Source: Sipunculus nudus (lineage: Eukaryota; Annelida; Sipuncula; Golfingiida; Sipunculidae). Taken from it: a stretch of DNA of 64,000 nucleotides. Below the pieces are notes generated by a model. The model saw nothing but the letters and a program-made list of their open reading frames with translations. It did not search any database and was not told the origin of the DNA. The stretch's first letter is position 1. Every line of letters starts with the position of its first letter. The position numbers were made by a program, and so were the translations under genes. This document shows positions 11,839-24,900 of the stretch, one piece after another. Location: assembly GCA_026874595.1 (NCBI GenBank), contig CM049317.1:47640401-47704400 (forward strand), read 5' to 3'.

Positions 11839-12841
11839 TACTGTTAAGAGTAAAAAATCAAGATGCGTATTATACAAATAAAGAAAATATCTTTTGATGC
11901 GCGTATGGATGTGAAAAAATATCAACTTATACCAGTTTCGAAATCTAAAATGTTCAATTAATTGTCAGACTCTAGACAAAATATGAATAGGTAGAACATT
12001 TTTATTTCATTTTAATTTAGACTTTTCATGAAAAATGATCCTGTTGACTGGACAGGAAATCTATAGTCCGGTCTGTCATGTTCCATATTTTCCCCAGACT
12101 TTGACAAGTTAAGGTCATTTGACACAAATAAGAGCAGAACATGCGATGAGTATGGTAAGGTTTCTCTGTTGAGAGGCGTCAACTGTAAATAGTGTGATCT
12201 GGTGACACGTTACTTGGTTTGGTTTTCCTTTCCAGGGAGCAATACTATCGTGTAAAGGTTTCAGATCGGATTCTACGTGACATGAGATGACATGTTATTA
12301 GACCGTGCACGTATAAAGACATAATATCTCAACAAATGGTGTGTGCTCGTTCCTGAACAGGTTTATGTTTGGTCAGGAATAAAACTGAAAGAGAGGGCGA
12401 CTTGCATGTATCCTTTTATCATTTTGTTTCTACACCAGATGGCGACAGTGCCCAGCTGAGCTCTGACGACCATACTCAGAATGGCTGATTGAAGCAGTAA
12501 GGGATTCAAGCAATCTTTCAATCATTATTACTCCAACTAACTACAAACCGCTTATCCACATCTTAGGGATGAATTTGAAGTAAAAACACGCCACGAGGGC
12601 ACTTATACTAGCATAAAAAAACAATACATACGAGAGTGACTACCCCCTGAGTTTACAAGAATAGGTATATTCATGTCCAATGGATGAACTGTCAGTGGTC
12701 AGTCTGTAGACATCAAATACACATGATATTTTCATTCATTTAATATAGGTCAAACAAAACTGATTAAAAATGTAAAAAACGCTTGTTACCATGTCCTCGT
12801 CTCTATATTACAAGGTCCAAGAACACAAAAAATATGCATAT
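11839..12841. other. AT-rich intergenic stretch
   Basis: No supported gene or repeat. Sequence near 12420-12500 is slightly more GC-rich but carries no open frame of note. Confidence 0.4.
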
Positions 12842-13687
12842 TGTTACGGAACTTAATATCAACAGATCATGTAGTCGTGACGAACATAAATTTTGTAATG
12901 GAGATAATAAAAATCAGATTCTGTAACACTAGGCAACATGAAATGTCTAGGGGAATGAATTTGTTAACAAATAATTATAATTAATTCTTCAAACAATCCT
13001 AACATTACAATACACTAAATCAATACAATTACACAGTGTAACAACAGTACAACAGTAAATCAATACAAGTAAATAAATAAAGTGTACAGTACCTGGATAC
13101 CACCACTGTCACTGCGAAAAAAAGTCCTTTAAAGCATATAATCCAGATGAACAGTTCACATTAATCTTCTCAGAGAATAACAGTCCAGTTCAATCACAAA
13201 ATCAATTTGTTGTAATTCAAAAGTGAAGTTCCTGTTATAATCCCGAAAGCAAACTGAAGATCCGTCACAAATTTAGAAGAAAATCTATAACTGCCGCACT
13301 GATCGGAAAAGGTCCACAAAACTGACTTGCACTCTTCTGTGTCCGCTGGAATATATCTCTCCTCTCTCTCCCGGCTCTAAACACAGCTCCTTATTTATAA
13401 CTTTTCACCTCAAGCCGAGAACTTTTCATTTCCCGAACAATCTAAAGAACCCAAGATACACACGTTACAGGAAACATCTAGAACAACTAACGCTGTGTTT
13501 CTACATATCAGGGTTTACATGTGGGCCGGGCCGGCTCGGCCAAGCGAGAAAGCCCAGACTATAGCATGACCGCTGTTTACACGTCAGACCCCACGCGTGG
13601 GCCGGGCTATGCCGCCATAGCAAGGGCCAATGCTAGCGCTGCATATACACATGTAAGACTGCTGCATACAATAAAAGAGACATCAGT

Positions 13688-13691
<4 letters not shown>
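12842..13691 (-). repeat. Solo LTR of a Gmr1-related Ty3/gypsy family (copy 1)
   Basis: It begins TGTTACGGAAC and ends CAGTAACA, giving the TG...CA ends and the short TGTTAC/GTAACA inverted repeat of an LTR. It is alignable with the LTRs of the Gmr1-type element at 40657-47305, best over the first ~200 bp, and more closely with 51002-51861. Minus orientation is inferred from that element. A TATA-like 'ttataaataagg' lies on the minus strand near 13387-13399. No internal coding region adjoins, so it is a solo LTR. The flanks share only ATAT, inside a TA microsatellite. Confidence 0.85.

Positions 13692-13733
<42 letters not shown>
13692..13733. repeat. (TA)n microsatellite
   Basis: An uninterrupted TA run of about 20 units abutting the solo LTR end. 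Confidence 0.95.
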
Positions 13734-13736
<3 letters not shown>

Positions 13737-13841
13737 GACAAAAGCATTTTAAATCAACCTAATGATATGTAGGATATATTAAGGTTATTTTTACGAATTG
13801 GGCCCCTGATTAGCTACGGATTGCAAATTTCCTGGATTTTT

Positions 13842-14025
13842 GGCTCTATACGTCGAAGGGGAAGCGCTTCTATGTAGTTAGTTTACCAGTTATACGTGAC
13901 AACTATCGAAATGGCGTTGTGTAAGTGAGCAGAACCGGCAATTATAGTTTAGAGTCGACTCAAAACTATTTGGGCGTTGCTACGAATCTCAAATTTATGT
14001 AACCCTTAGAAGCGCTTCGTAGAGC
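13842..14025. repeat. Imperfect inverted repeat with GAAGCGCTTC ends
   Basis: Left arm 'ggctctatacg...gaagcgcttcta' near 13842-13875 is inverted at 14005-14025 as 'tagaagcgcttcgtagagcc'. The arms are separated by about 130 bp. The self-complementary decamer GAAGCGCTTC occurs in both. It may be the ends of a small MITE, but no target duplication could be defined. Confidence 0.45.
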
Positions 14026-14413
14026 CCAAGGTAGGTCGTAAGGCTTTTGTAAAATATTCGATAGTTAACTATTCAGGTGTTTGTTGATTGCCTACCCGGC
14101 GCTGTGTCGGTAATTTACAAGTACGTAGCATCAGGTACTTACCCATACTGCGCAGACTCGGACTCATAATAGCACGATTTTCGTTTCGAGTAGAAACGAC
14201 CTCTGTCGGAAGTATGGTAAATGACACAAAGCACTAGGAATCCACAAGAAGTGGTAACGATACAGCTAATAGTTATATGTACCTATAAGCAGTACTTATA
14301 AGCATAATTCCGAAATAGCTAAATATCATAAAGACGTACTACCAGTTACGCCGCAGTATAAGGAGTATTTATGATGAGTATTACTGGGGGTACAAACATG
14401 ATACCAAGCGCTA

Positions 14414-14414
<1 letters not shown>

Positions 14415-14444
<30 letters not shown>
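14415..14444. repeat. Poly(A) run
   Basis: About 30 A residues followed by 'caaataaacaaacaaaaaac'. It is possibly the tail of a retroposed sequence, but no body was identified. Confidence 0.7.
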
Positions 14445-14446
<2 letters not shown>

Positions 14447-15421
14447 AAATAAACAAACAAAAAACAAAAACAAAAAAACTGTTGTCAAGCTCTGTTCGGC
14501 TATAAATAAGTGTCAGTGGCGTATGCATTGTCAAAGGGTTAGACTCGTGTCTACAGAAAGAGTCAACCTTTATTGGACCCATGGAACCAAAAAAGAAGTC
14601 TGCAGCAGAGACAGTAGACAGTATAGACTGACATGCAGCAGGTGCTGATATATAGGATGACGAAGAGTGCCGGAGGAAGTGTAAGAGAAGGAAGTTCCGA
14701 AGATGTGCATATAACCCTTACACCCAAATACCAGATCTATCGCTGCTATTTCTCTCTCAATAAAAAGCCACAACTCGTCCATATATATTGTGTCAGTAAA
14801 TGGAAGTGAATTAGCAGTATACGAGTCTGACTCTCTATGATGCAAACCTCTGTCACTCCTCATTTAAATATGTTCGCCTTAACTTATCGTTGCGTTTAGC
14901 ATTGTGAAACGTAGCAACTTCCAATAAAGTTGATTGAAAGAATGGTATCTGAAGTGTATATAGCTAGTGGCATAAGCCTATGTTCGGAATATCGTATGTA
15001 ATGTCTAAGTTAGCAGAGCGTGATGCCTCCTTGCATATATTAGTATTAAATCTTACCTCTTAAGACAAAAACTGTAGATTTATTGTCACGAACTGGTACT
15101 ATACTAACTGTATTGTTTCGTTCCTGATTAGAAGCAACACCATTGGACTTCTTAGTGGCTTTTATTTATGAAATATAAGAAATGATTTTTTATATCTGGA
15201 AAAGAAATAAAAAAATACATAAATTAAAGTAATTTAAGCTATTAAAAATCCAGTCATCTAATGTTCAAATGAATGTGCGAAATATTAATTTCAGTTAAAC
15301 ATATTATGTAAAACCTCGAATTGACAGAGAAATTTTATGAGTATAAAGAATCACAACAGCAGGTACAACCACCATGTTGATATGTATGTATTATATGTAT
15401 ATATGATATATATATATAATC

Positions 15422-15423
<2 letters not shown>

Positions 15424-15469
<46 letters not shown>

Positions 15470-15495
15470 TTAATAATAATAATAATAATAATAAT
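15424..15495. repeat. (AAT)n microsatellite
   Basis: About 24 AAT/TAA triplets with one interruption. The poly-Asn and poly-Leu open frames here are artefacts of this repeat. Confidence 0.95.
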
Positions 15496-15852
15496 AGAAA
15501 ATTAGATAAGAGCAATACAGCGATATAATACACGCCCAGGAAATGCGATAAAAGATTAAGGATATTGTCAAGATAAAACTGTTTTTATAAGGGATATACA
15601 TATAATTACAGGGATTGATGTCAAAGAGGAAAATATGAGAAATGGTCATTATGTGTCATTTCAGGAGGTAAATATGCCGCGATCAGTTGATACAGATTAC
15701 GTTGTATTGTCACACCAACAATCACAGTAGCAAAAAAAGCGATTTTCAGGGGTCAGGGAGGTTGCTGTAACAGCGTCACGTGACTGGTTTTAATCCGGTA
15801 TGTCTGTATGAGGGCCGTGTACAGCCGTGCAGTAACCAGCTGTAAAGGGACA

Positions 15853-15955
15853 ATGGATAACATTACAGAAACCTATACTCCCAGGACCACTACTGGTACA
15901 GTGAAAAATACTGAACTCGTCACCACTGCCGTGCCAACCACAAAGCAGACTCCAG
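15853..15955 (+). CDS. Adaptor-like gene, exon 1 (N-terminal, Thr-rich)
   Basis: The ATG at 15853 has a strong Kozak context (A at -3, G at +4). An in-frame ATG at 15808 with weak context lies downstream of an in-frame TGA at 15781, so a 15-residue longer start is possible. The 34 codons are rich in Thr (13 of 34) with one N-glycosylation sequon (NIT at 3-5) and no signal peptide. It ends in phase 1 at a donor CCAG|GTAAAG. Assignment to this gene rests on phase compatibility with exon 2 and on the match to a short extracellular segment. No other evidence links it. Confidence 0.5.
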
Positions 15956-18900
15956 GTAAAGGACATATATATATATAAATGAATATGAATGTTCATATAT
16001 ATAATCCATAAACATTCATCGAAATATCAGTTTAAAAAAACTCCCCCTCCCCCTTGGCACCTGTGCATCCATATAGTGTGATTTTTGTCATCACCTCAAG
16101 TATTTTCCGAGCAATTGTTATCATCACCTATTTATATTGCATCCATACTTCACAAATATTATCAAAGCAGCGATACTTTTACAAATATTAAACATGGATT
16201 TACATTATATCGTCGCAAATAAAAAAAAAAACCCATAAAAATAACTTGCTACATGCAATAATATGAATATCAGGCGTTATGTTAGTAAATAAAAAAAAAA
16301 TAAAAAAATAAAATAAATCGGTGAAAGTTTCCTGCTATGTAATCGTTCCTAAAATCTCGAAAGCTTCTGTCTATAGTTCAGCCACAACACAGATAGATGT
16401 CCAAGTTTGACTCCTCCCAAATTATCACTCGTGGTAAACATTTATATTGTTGATATTTACAAGCCTGTAGTGGTTTTTAAAGTAATACTCATGGGTGTAA
16501 TTTGATAATAGCGTTCATTTATTTTAGATATACCCACACAAATTAACAAACATATACTTAAAACAGACTATAAAATCAGTGTTGCGTGGAAAATTAATTG
16601 TTATGATGAACTCTTTGTAATTCTAGTTGGGGCAAGTGTTAATAAGAATCAATAACCAGCCGCGGTTTAATAAATCAGTGAAAACATGGAACTATAAAAA
16701 AATGGCCGTATATGTTATATATATGGTTTTACATGTACCCCGTGCACTTATTCATCATAATTATAGAAGAATACACATTGCATGGATGTAACAGTCAACA
16801 TTTTCTAATGTGCTAGATCAGACATAAATGCCATAGTTTTTTCAAGCTCTCTGCAGACATCATGGAATGCATGCAAATACATCAAACCTTAATTGTGAAC
16901 GTTAATTGTAATATTTACACACTGAAGCAGTCGGGATGAGGTGATGATGCAGGGTACAAAGTTAAGCATAATCACCGACCAGGTCTCATCACCAGCCTTG
17001 CGGTGAACATTCTGTGGTTTACATGTATGTATAAAGGCCGTCATCATGGTGGAGACACCGAGCGCGTGGTCCCCCTGATGTCTGTGTGTGGGCGTCAAGT
17101 CGCACGGCGAAATACATACGCGTACAAGAGGAAATATTAAGAGAAAATTCTAAGAGAAAATTGAAAGAGAATCTATAACTCAGGCTGGAAAACTTCTGAG
17201 TAGTTAAACAGACTCGCGCCAGCTCACAACCGCAAACATAAACAAAAACTGGAGAGAGCGAGAGACTTTACGTTGATCATTTTATCTTTGGGACTGTTCC
17301 TGTGTATGTGTACTCATGCATGTGTAATTACAACCATTATACGAACTTCATGTATATGAACTAATTATATTGACTTTATTCGGGCAAATAATTATTGAAA
17401 ACCGTAACATGTACAATCATTTTAGAAACAAAGGTAATGAATTGATTCGTACTTGCGTGTTTTATCTGAATGTGGTTTAACCAGGAATTTCCAAATATCA
17501 AGCTTGTAACATATCACGGATTATAACCATAATGTGGTTATCAGGTTCATAACTGTCCTGTCTACATCCCGAGCATGGTAACATACTGCTGACGTACATA
17601 AAGATACCGACAATGTTAAATATATTCTCAGCGAGTCAAAGCATTATAAATCACTGATATGCGTGAAATGATCGCTATTATAAAGTTATGTGGGCGAGAA
17701 TTTCCGTGCCATCAGATATATTTGAAGTGCTAGGAGTTTGTATACTGGTCATACTTACCCTATGTAACAGCGTTAAAACAAATATGACCCTGTGTCTGTT
17801 CTTCTGTTAATTTCTCCCTGTGTCTGTACTTCTGTTAATATAAGCCTGTGTCTTCACGTCTGTTAATGTGACCCTGTGTCTGCACGTCTGTTAATATAAC
17901 CCTGTGTCTTCACGTCTGTTAATGTGACCCTGTGTCTGCACCTCTGTTAATGTGACCCCGAGTCTGCACAACTGTTAATGTGACCCTGTGTCTGCACCTC
18001 TGTTAATGTGACCCTGTGTCTGCACGTCTGTTAATGTAACCCTGTGTCTTCACGTCTGTTAATGTGACCCTGTGTCTTCACGTCTGTTAATATAACCCTG
18101 TGTCTTCACGTCTGTTAATGTGACCCTGTGTCTGCACGTCTGTTAATGTGACCCCGAGTCTGCACGTCTGTTAATGTGACCCCGAGTCTGCACGTCTGTT
18201 AATGTGACCCTGTGTCTTCACGTCTGTTAATGTGACCCTGTGTCTGCACGTCTGTTAATGTGACCCTGTGTCTGCACGTCTGTTAATATAACCCTGTGTC
18301 TTCACGTCTGTTAATGTGACCCTGTGTCATCACGTTTGTTAATATAACCCTGTATTTTCACGTCTGCTAATGTGACCCTGTGTCTTCACGTCTGTTAATG
18401 TGACCCTGTGTCTGCACGTCCGGTAATGTGACCCCGACTCTGTACTTCTGTTCATATGACTCTGTGTCTGCACGTCTACGAATTTGACCCTGTGTCTGTA
18501 TGCCTGTCAATATGACCCTGTTGCTGCAGTCTGTTAATATGACCCGGTGTCTGCACGGCTGTAATTGTGACCGTGTGTCTGCACGCCTGTTGACATATAT
18601 GTATATCTGTTTAATAGTGTTTATTCAATGTACATTGTACCTACACGGCTGTTCACGTTTTCCTGTGGGTTCGAGTTTATTCACCTAATGCTTGGTCTTT
18701 TCACGTGACTTTGTTTAAATGAACAGGTACTCATATGGCGAGGTGGCTCTATCTGCACGATTGTTCCGCTGAACTTTATCATTAAGAACCAAAGGTGAAG
18801 TGCCATAAAAAAGCATTTTTAAAGGAACCCAATCACCAATAAATCATCTTGGATTAAAACGAAAAACAGCTTCTTTCCTTTAAAAAAATCAGTACCTGTC

Positions 18901-21900
18901 TAATTATTGCCTTGAAACCGTTTGTTTATGCCTTTAAACGAGGGTTAAATACAGTGGGCCGGGCGCGATCACAGGTGTCAACATAAACCCAGCGCGTGGG
19001 GCCGTGTCAATAACACGTGTCAATCATGAGATACCCTGACTTACTTGGCCCCATAAATGTTAAACATGTTCCCGCTTGCTTAAACACTGCGTGTTGCAGC
19101 TCACAATCGGACCTCAAGTCACGTGGCCTTGTAATGGTAAACAGACACACGTTGACTGTGTTTACCAACACGCAGAGCCATAACAAGGTATTTAACAGCC
19201 GTATGCGAGGTACTGAAACTGTGTGCTCGGTTGGTTTTGCTGAGACACTTTTGTATAAAGCAAAACTGAACTGATATTTTGAAAGAATAGGCGTAATATT
19301 GCTCCTTATCATATCACTTACCGAAAAGGTCATTTACAACAACTGGACCAACTTACTTATAAGGGGAGAGCTGTCACCAGATAGATCTACAGAAAAACCA
19401 ACTCTCGCCTCAGTAGGCGTCCTTTTTATATAAAACATGACGTCATTACAAAGTATCTTATATTGTCTGTTCCGGGATTATCAGAAAGCAGACCTATATC
19501 GGACTGATACGTTGATTGCACATTGGTTGAAATAAACACCTTCACCATTCGTCACGCTCCATCTTGCGTGTCAGAAAATACTTAGACCAGAAAGCAGTCG
19601 GAGACCGCATGAATATCCTTCCACTAACGCTCTGGGTCACGATCACCATATAGTGCCAGCAGATTAAATTTAATTGCCAGTGATGTTTCCTTGGATAAAC
19701 TTCCTTGAACATAATATAGGTCTGAGACATATCCTTGACTATTAATGTATAATAATCTTGAAAGGCACTTTTAGAGTTTACACCTAGGCATACAGGAAGA
19801 GAACACACTGAATTATGTGAACACAAACAATGGCCACGTGTAGGGTTCCAAACAATGGTACTTTAGTTAATCAGAGACTGTAAAACAGTACAGTGTGTAA
19901 GCATGCAGCGCGTAAGAATGACACTCATATTACTCTACCATAAAGGGCAGGATATTTTTGACGGCAAAAATTACTCTGATGAAAAGTTTACAGAATGCCA
20001 GGCCGTGGACACACCTAGTGAACAAATGCAACCTGACACCAAGCCCTGTGTTAGGAAGGTGCAGGAAAGCAGTCTTTCTATTTTGACAATTTTTATAACC
20101 ATCATACCCCCAGAAGTTATCGACAACGGTGCCACTCATTCGAAAAGCGCCAGCAGAGTTCAAAATAATACGAAGTTCCAAGTCGGCACGCTAGGCTGAT
20201 GGTGAATCTCACCATTGTGTAACCTGTGAAACTAAATAACAGTCTCACGGAATGACCAAGAACTCATGTTCTAAAATTTGGTTGTTTAGACATTGGGTGA
20301 TCCCATACTTGCTGCAACGCTCTTTATGGAGAAATAATGACATTCACACAGAAATATCTGAATATGAGGTTTTACTCCAATTTGGATCTGTTAGAGTTTA
20401 TGTAGTATCCATACGGCTCCTGTTTTTCGCGCTCCTGCTGAGACTTCTACTATTTTGCTGTTGGATGTGTCAGTGTGTAAGTATGTCCGTCTGTTTGTCA
20501 GTTGTCGTGAATTTCACCTGTTTGATGGTTCTTGTGTCTTACATATACCATTCTACAGGCCATAGTTTTGCAGGAATCCTTTGGAAACTGGTACATATTT
20601 TGTCTTACACTAATATCTTTTCATTTTCGGAAAATAGCCGCTAGGGGGCGCTACACTTGAAACCCTACAATATATCATTTTTAACCATAATTCCAAAATT
20701 ATAAACCTAAGCTACATAAACTATAGCTCAAAATGTTCCTATATTCTGTCCCCAGTTGATGGTCTAGTAAATTATCATCTCGGATCTATCAGTGTGTCGG
20801 TATTTCCGTCTGTGTGTCAGTTGTCGTCATATTCGCCTCCCTGTTCGTTTATTTTCGTCTGATATATGGCTTTCGACAGGCCAGATTTTATAAACAATCC
20901 CTCTGAATGTTATACTCTTGATAGAATACCTAGTGTTCTAGAATTCCTGATGTCTTTAAGAGTAAATTGTCCTAAGGTAAATGTCAAGGTCATTAAAAAA
21001 CTACACCATATCTTCATCAAAATTTATCGAAGCCGCATAAACTGTAACTCATTTTACTCGCTGTAGTATAGCGCTAAAGTTATATGAGCTGGAGAGTGGG
21101 TCAAAGTTAAAAGGTCAGAGGAGAGACCTGAGCTAGATGGCGGGCACGCTGGTCGTGCGGGCAATTTAGAGATTTGATGTACGATCTAAAGCTGATTAAA
21201 CCTTCATGTTACACATCAAGATGGTGTCATTCTTTATATGATCGATCTAACAATTTGGCGAATAGGATAAAAGCGACCACAATTCATCAGAAAATTGGAA
21301 ACGGACTGTCAAACACGGCAGGATGGCCAGCGCTCACCTATCATCGCCCGCCCCGCTCAACATGGAAGCCATTGATCTGTACACGGAATACAAAATGTGG
21401 ATGGAATCTTTTACAATCTATGAGGTTGCTAGTGGACTGAATAAAGCTAAAGATGAGGTAAGACGAGCTACCTTACTGCATTGTTTAGGAACACCTGTAC
21501 AGCGAATTTTCACAAACCTAACAGGACATAAAGACACTTATGAACAAACGAAATCAGCATTAGATGCTTACTTTACCCCACGCAGAAATGTTGTACGGGA
21601 ACGATATGAATTCAGACAAAAGGCCCAGTCTCATGAGGAATCTGTCAATGCCTATGTCAATTCTTTGAGAGAACTAGCCAAAACTTGTGAGTTTGGACCA
21701 CTTGAATCAGATATGATTAGAGAACCAGCTGGTCGAGAGATGTGCATCTAAAGGGTTAAGAGAGAAATTATTACAACAGGAAGAACTTACACTAGAGAGG
21801 GCCTTGACCTTAGCCAGAATATTTGAATCTGCACAAGCTGAATCTAAAGTGTTGTCTGATCCTCATCAAGGGTTGAATGAATGTCTGGTGAATAGAACAC

Positions 21901-24900
21901 GACAGTATACTACAAGTGAACAGGCAAACAGACAAAAGCCATGGACTACTACTGGTAAGAAAGAACAGACACAAACAGACTGCTACAGCATGCGTTGTGG
22001 TAAAGCGACGCATTCTCCAGATGAGTGTTGGGCGAAGACAGCCAAATGCCTGTACTGTAAAAAGGTTGGACACTTTGCTAGAGTATGTAGAAAGAAAGTG
22101 AAAGCAAACAGAAACAAAGAGACACGAAACACAAAGGAAACAGGAAAGCAGTTACGTGTTATTCAGGAGTCATCATCAGATTCAGATAGTTCGGCATATG
22201 CTGTAAGTGGTAAATTTGAAGGAAAGGAAACTGTGATAATTAATGGACAGAAGGTACAAATGATAGCTGACACAGGCAGTGGTCGAAATTTTATTGGTGA
22301 AGATCTGTTCAGAAATCTGTTTTCAGACCAAAATATTGAACTGTTGCCTTCAAAGAAACGTTTCTATGCATATGCTCAGACTGATCCTTTGCATTGTTTG
22401 GGATATTTCACAGCTGAATTGAAATTGACATAAAACTGTACAGTTGATGAAGTGTATGTGATAAAAGGCAATGTTGAAGCTCTGTTAGGAAGAAAGACTT
22501 GTTTTGACTTGAATATATTGAGCAAAGGAGAGAATATTAATCATGTAGAACAGTCTGCTGATAGATTTGACAAACTTACACAGGAATACAGGACTTTATT
22601 TACAGGCTTGGGACAAATAACAGGGTACACCCACAAAGTCACTGTTGATGAGAATATAAAACCAGTTGCACAAAGCTTGAGACGTGTACCATACCCTATG
22701 ATAACAGCTGTAAATCAGGAACTAGACAAAATGATAGATGAAGGAATTATAGAGGAAGTGCATGAAGGAACAGAATGGGTGTCAAATATTTTACTAGTTC
22801 CCAAGAAGGACAGTGATGATGTCAGATTATGTGTGGACTTAAGAAAAGTTAACAAGGCTGTTGTCAGAGAACGCCATCCAGTCCCCACTATTGACAGTAT
22901 TTTGCATGCTATGCAAGGTTCAAAGGTTTTCGCGAAGTTAGATGCCAGAAAAGGTTTTTGGCAGGTGTCACTGTCACCAGAATCACGCAATTTAACAACC
23001 TTCATCACTCACCGGGGTTGTAACAGATTCAAAAAGGTCCCGTTTGGCCTTTCTAGCGCACCGGAAGCATATCAGAAAGCTATGGATTCTATGCTTGAGG
23101 GGATGTCAGGTGTAGTATGCTACATGGATGATGTTGTGGTATTCGCTGAAAATGAGAATGAACTAGAAACCAGACTGCGCCAAGTATTTGACAGATTTCA
23201 AGAAAGAGAACTTAAACTGAACAAAAAAAAATGTTGTTTTGGCCTAGACCAGATTGAAATATAGGGTCACATTATTACAGCTGAGGGGATCAAACCTGAT
23301 CCTAAGAAAATTGAAGCAGTAGTCAGAGCACCTCGACCAGAAAACCTCACAACGCTGCGCTCCTTTCTCGGAACCTGTGGTTTCCTCAGAAAGTTTATAC
23401 CAAATTATGCTAATATAGCAGAACCACTCAGTAAATTGACCTGAAAAGGCGTTGAATGGAAATGGACCACAGAAACAGAAGCTGCGTTTCAGGAAATGAA
23501 ACAATCATTAATAAATGAACCTTGTCTCGCTTACTACAAGCTAGGAGCACGAACAGTTGTAATAACAGATGCTAGTCCTGTCGGACTTGGAGCCATATTA
23601 CTGCAAGTGCAGGACAATGGTCTCCAAAAGCCAGTGGCCTATGCCAGTAGATCATTGACTGCCACAGAGAGAAGATACTCTCAAATTGAACGAGAGGCGC
23701 TAGGGTGCGTCTGGGCTGTGGAACATTTTCGACAATATCTATGGGGAGGAACATTTCTACTGCAAACGGACCATAAACCGTTGATTCACATGCTCAATCC
23801 TGATAAATCAACTATGTTACCTCCTAGAATTCAAAGATTGAGCTGGAAACTTCAGCCCTATAACTATTCCATACAACACATTGCAGGTAAAACTAATGCA
23901 GCAGATTCGCTGTCAAGGTTGCCGTTACCAGAAACTGACACTCACTTCTATGTTGATGAATATGTCACCAAAGTTCTGTCTGTAAATACTTCAGATCTGA
24001 CAGCCATATCACTAGAGGAACTGAGAAATGCTACATGTCAAGACTTGCTGCTCCAGCAGTTATGTGAAATAGTGCAAATAGGAAATTGACCAAATCCTGT
24101 ACCATAACAGTTAAAGTCATACCACAGATTTTCTTCTGAATTATCGACACATGAAGATCTGATTTTACGTGGCAGTCGCATCATACTTCCAAAGAGTAAG
24201 ATTGACCAAGTGCTGAAACTTGCACATGAAACACACCAGGGAGAAGTGCGTACAAAACAGTATCTGCGCAAGAAGTTTTATTGGCCTAACATGGACTCCG
24301 ACATTGAACAGCTTGTGAAAAACTGTACTGCTTGCGTTTTAAATCAGCCGCTTCATGAGGACCAACCGTTACAGCCGGTAGAGTTTCCTCCAAGACCTTG
24401 GACAAAACTTGGTATTGACCTGGTAGGTCCTATTGGAAATGAGTACATCTTAACCGTTATTGATTACTATACATCATACCCAGAGGCTGTGGTCATCAAA
24501 GATATATCTTCAGCTACAATCATAAGTAACCTTCAGAATATCTTCGCTCGTTTTGGATATCCTCTCGAAGTCGTTACGGAAAATGGTAAACGGTTTGTTA
24601 GTCTAACTTTCAACCGCTTCTTGAAAACGTGTGGCATAAAACATATCCGTGCTTCTCCTTACTATCCAAAAAGCAATGGAAAAATAGAGCGATTTCATCG
24701 TTATCTGAAGAAAGCATTTCGAACTGCCACAAGTGAAAAGAAAACTTGGAGCAATGAGTTGCAAAAATATTACTATCATATCGGTCTACGCCACATCGTG
24801 CATCAGGAGAGGCCCCTGCGTATCTCCTATTCTCCCGCAATATCAGAACAAAGCTTCCTGAGATCGACACCGCAGACTCTGGTAGTCCGGATATCGCTAC

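Noticed and set aside
15337-15533. Open frames on both strands with long Asn or Leu runs
   Set aside because: They are translations of the (AAT)n microsatellite at 15424-15495.
17784-18594. CRISPR-like array
   Set aside because: Units are contiguous with no unique spacers, in eukaryotic sequence. It is a minisatellite.
18500-18688. 62-codon open frame
   Set aside because: It is a translation of the diverged end of the 28-bp minisatellite.
19007-19333. 108-codon minus-strand open frame (plus-strand overlap at 19017-19274)
   Set aside because: Both strands are open, no domain is recognisable, and it lies in an intron. Treated as chance.
20252-20644. 130-codon hydrophobic open frame
   Set aside because: It overlaps a degenerate repeat unit, has no recognisable domain, and its Leu/Cys/Val-rich stretch follows from T-rich sequence.
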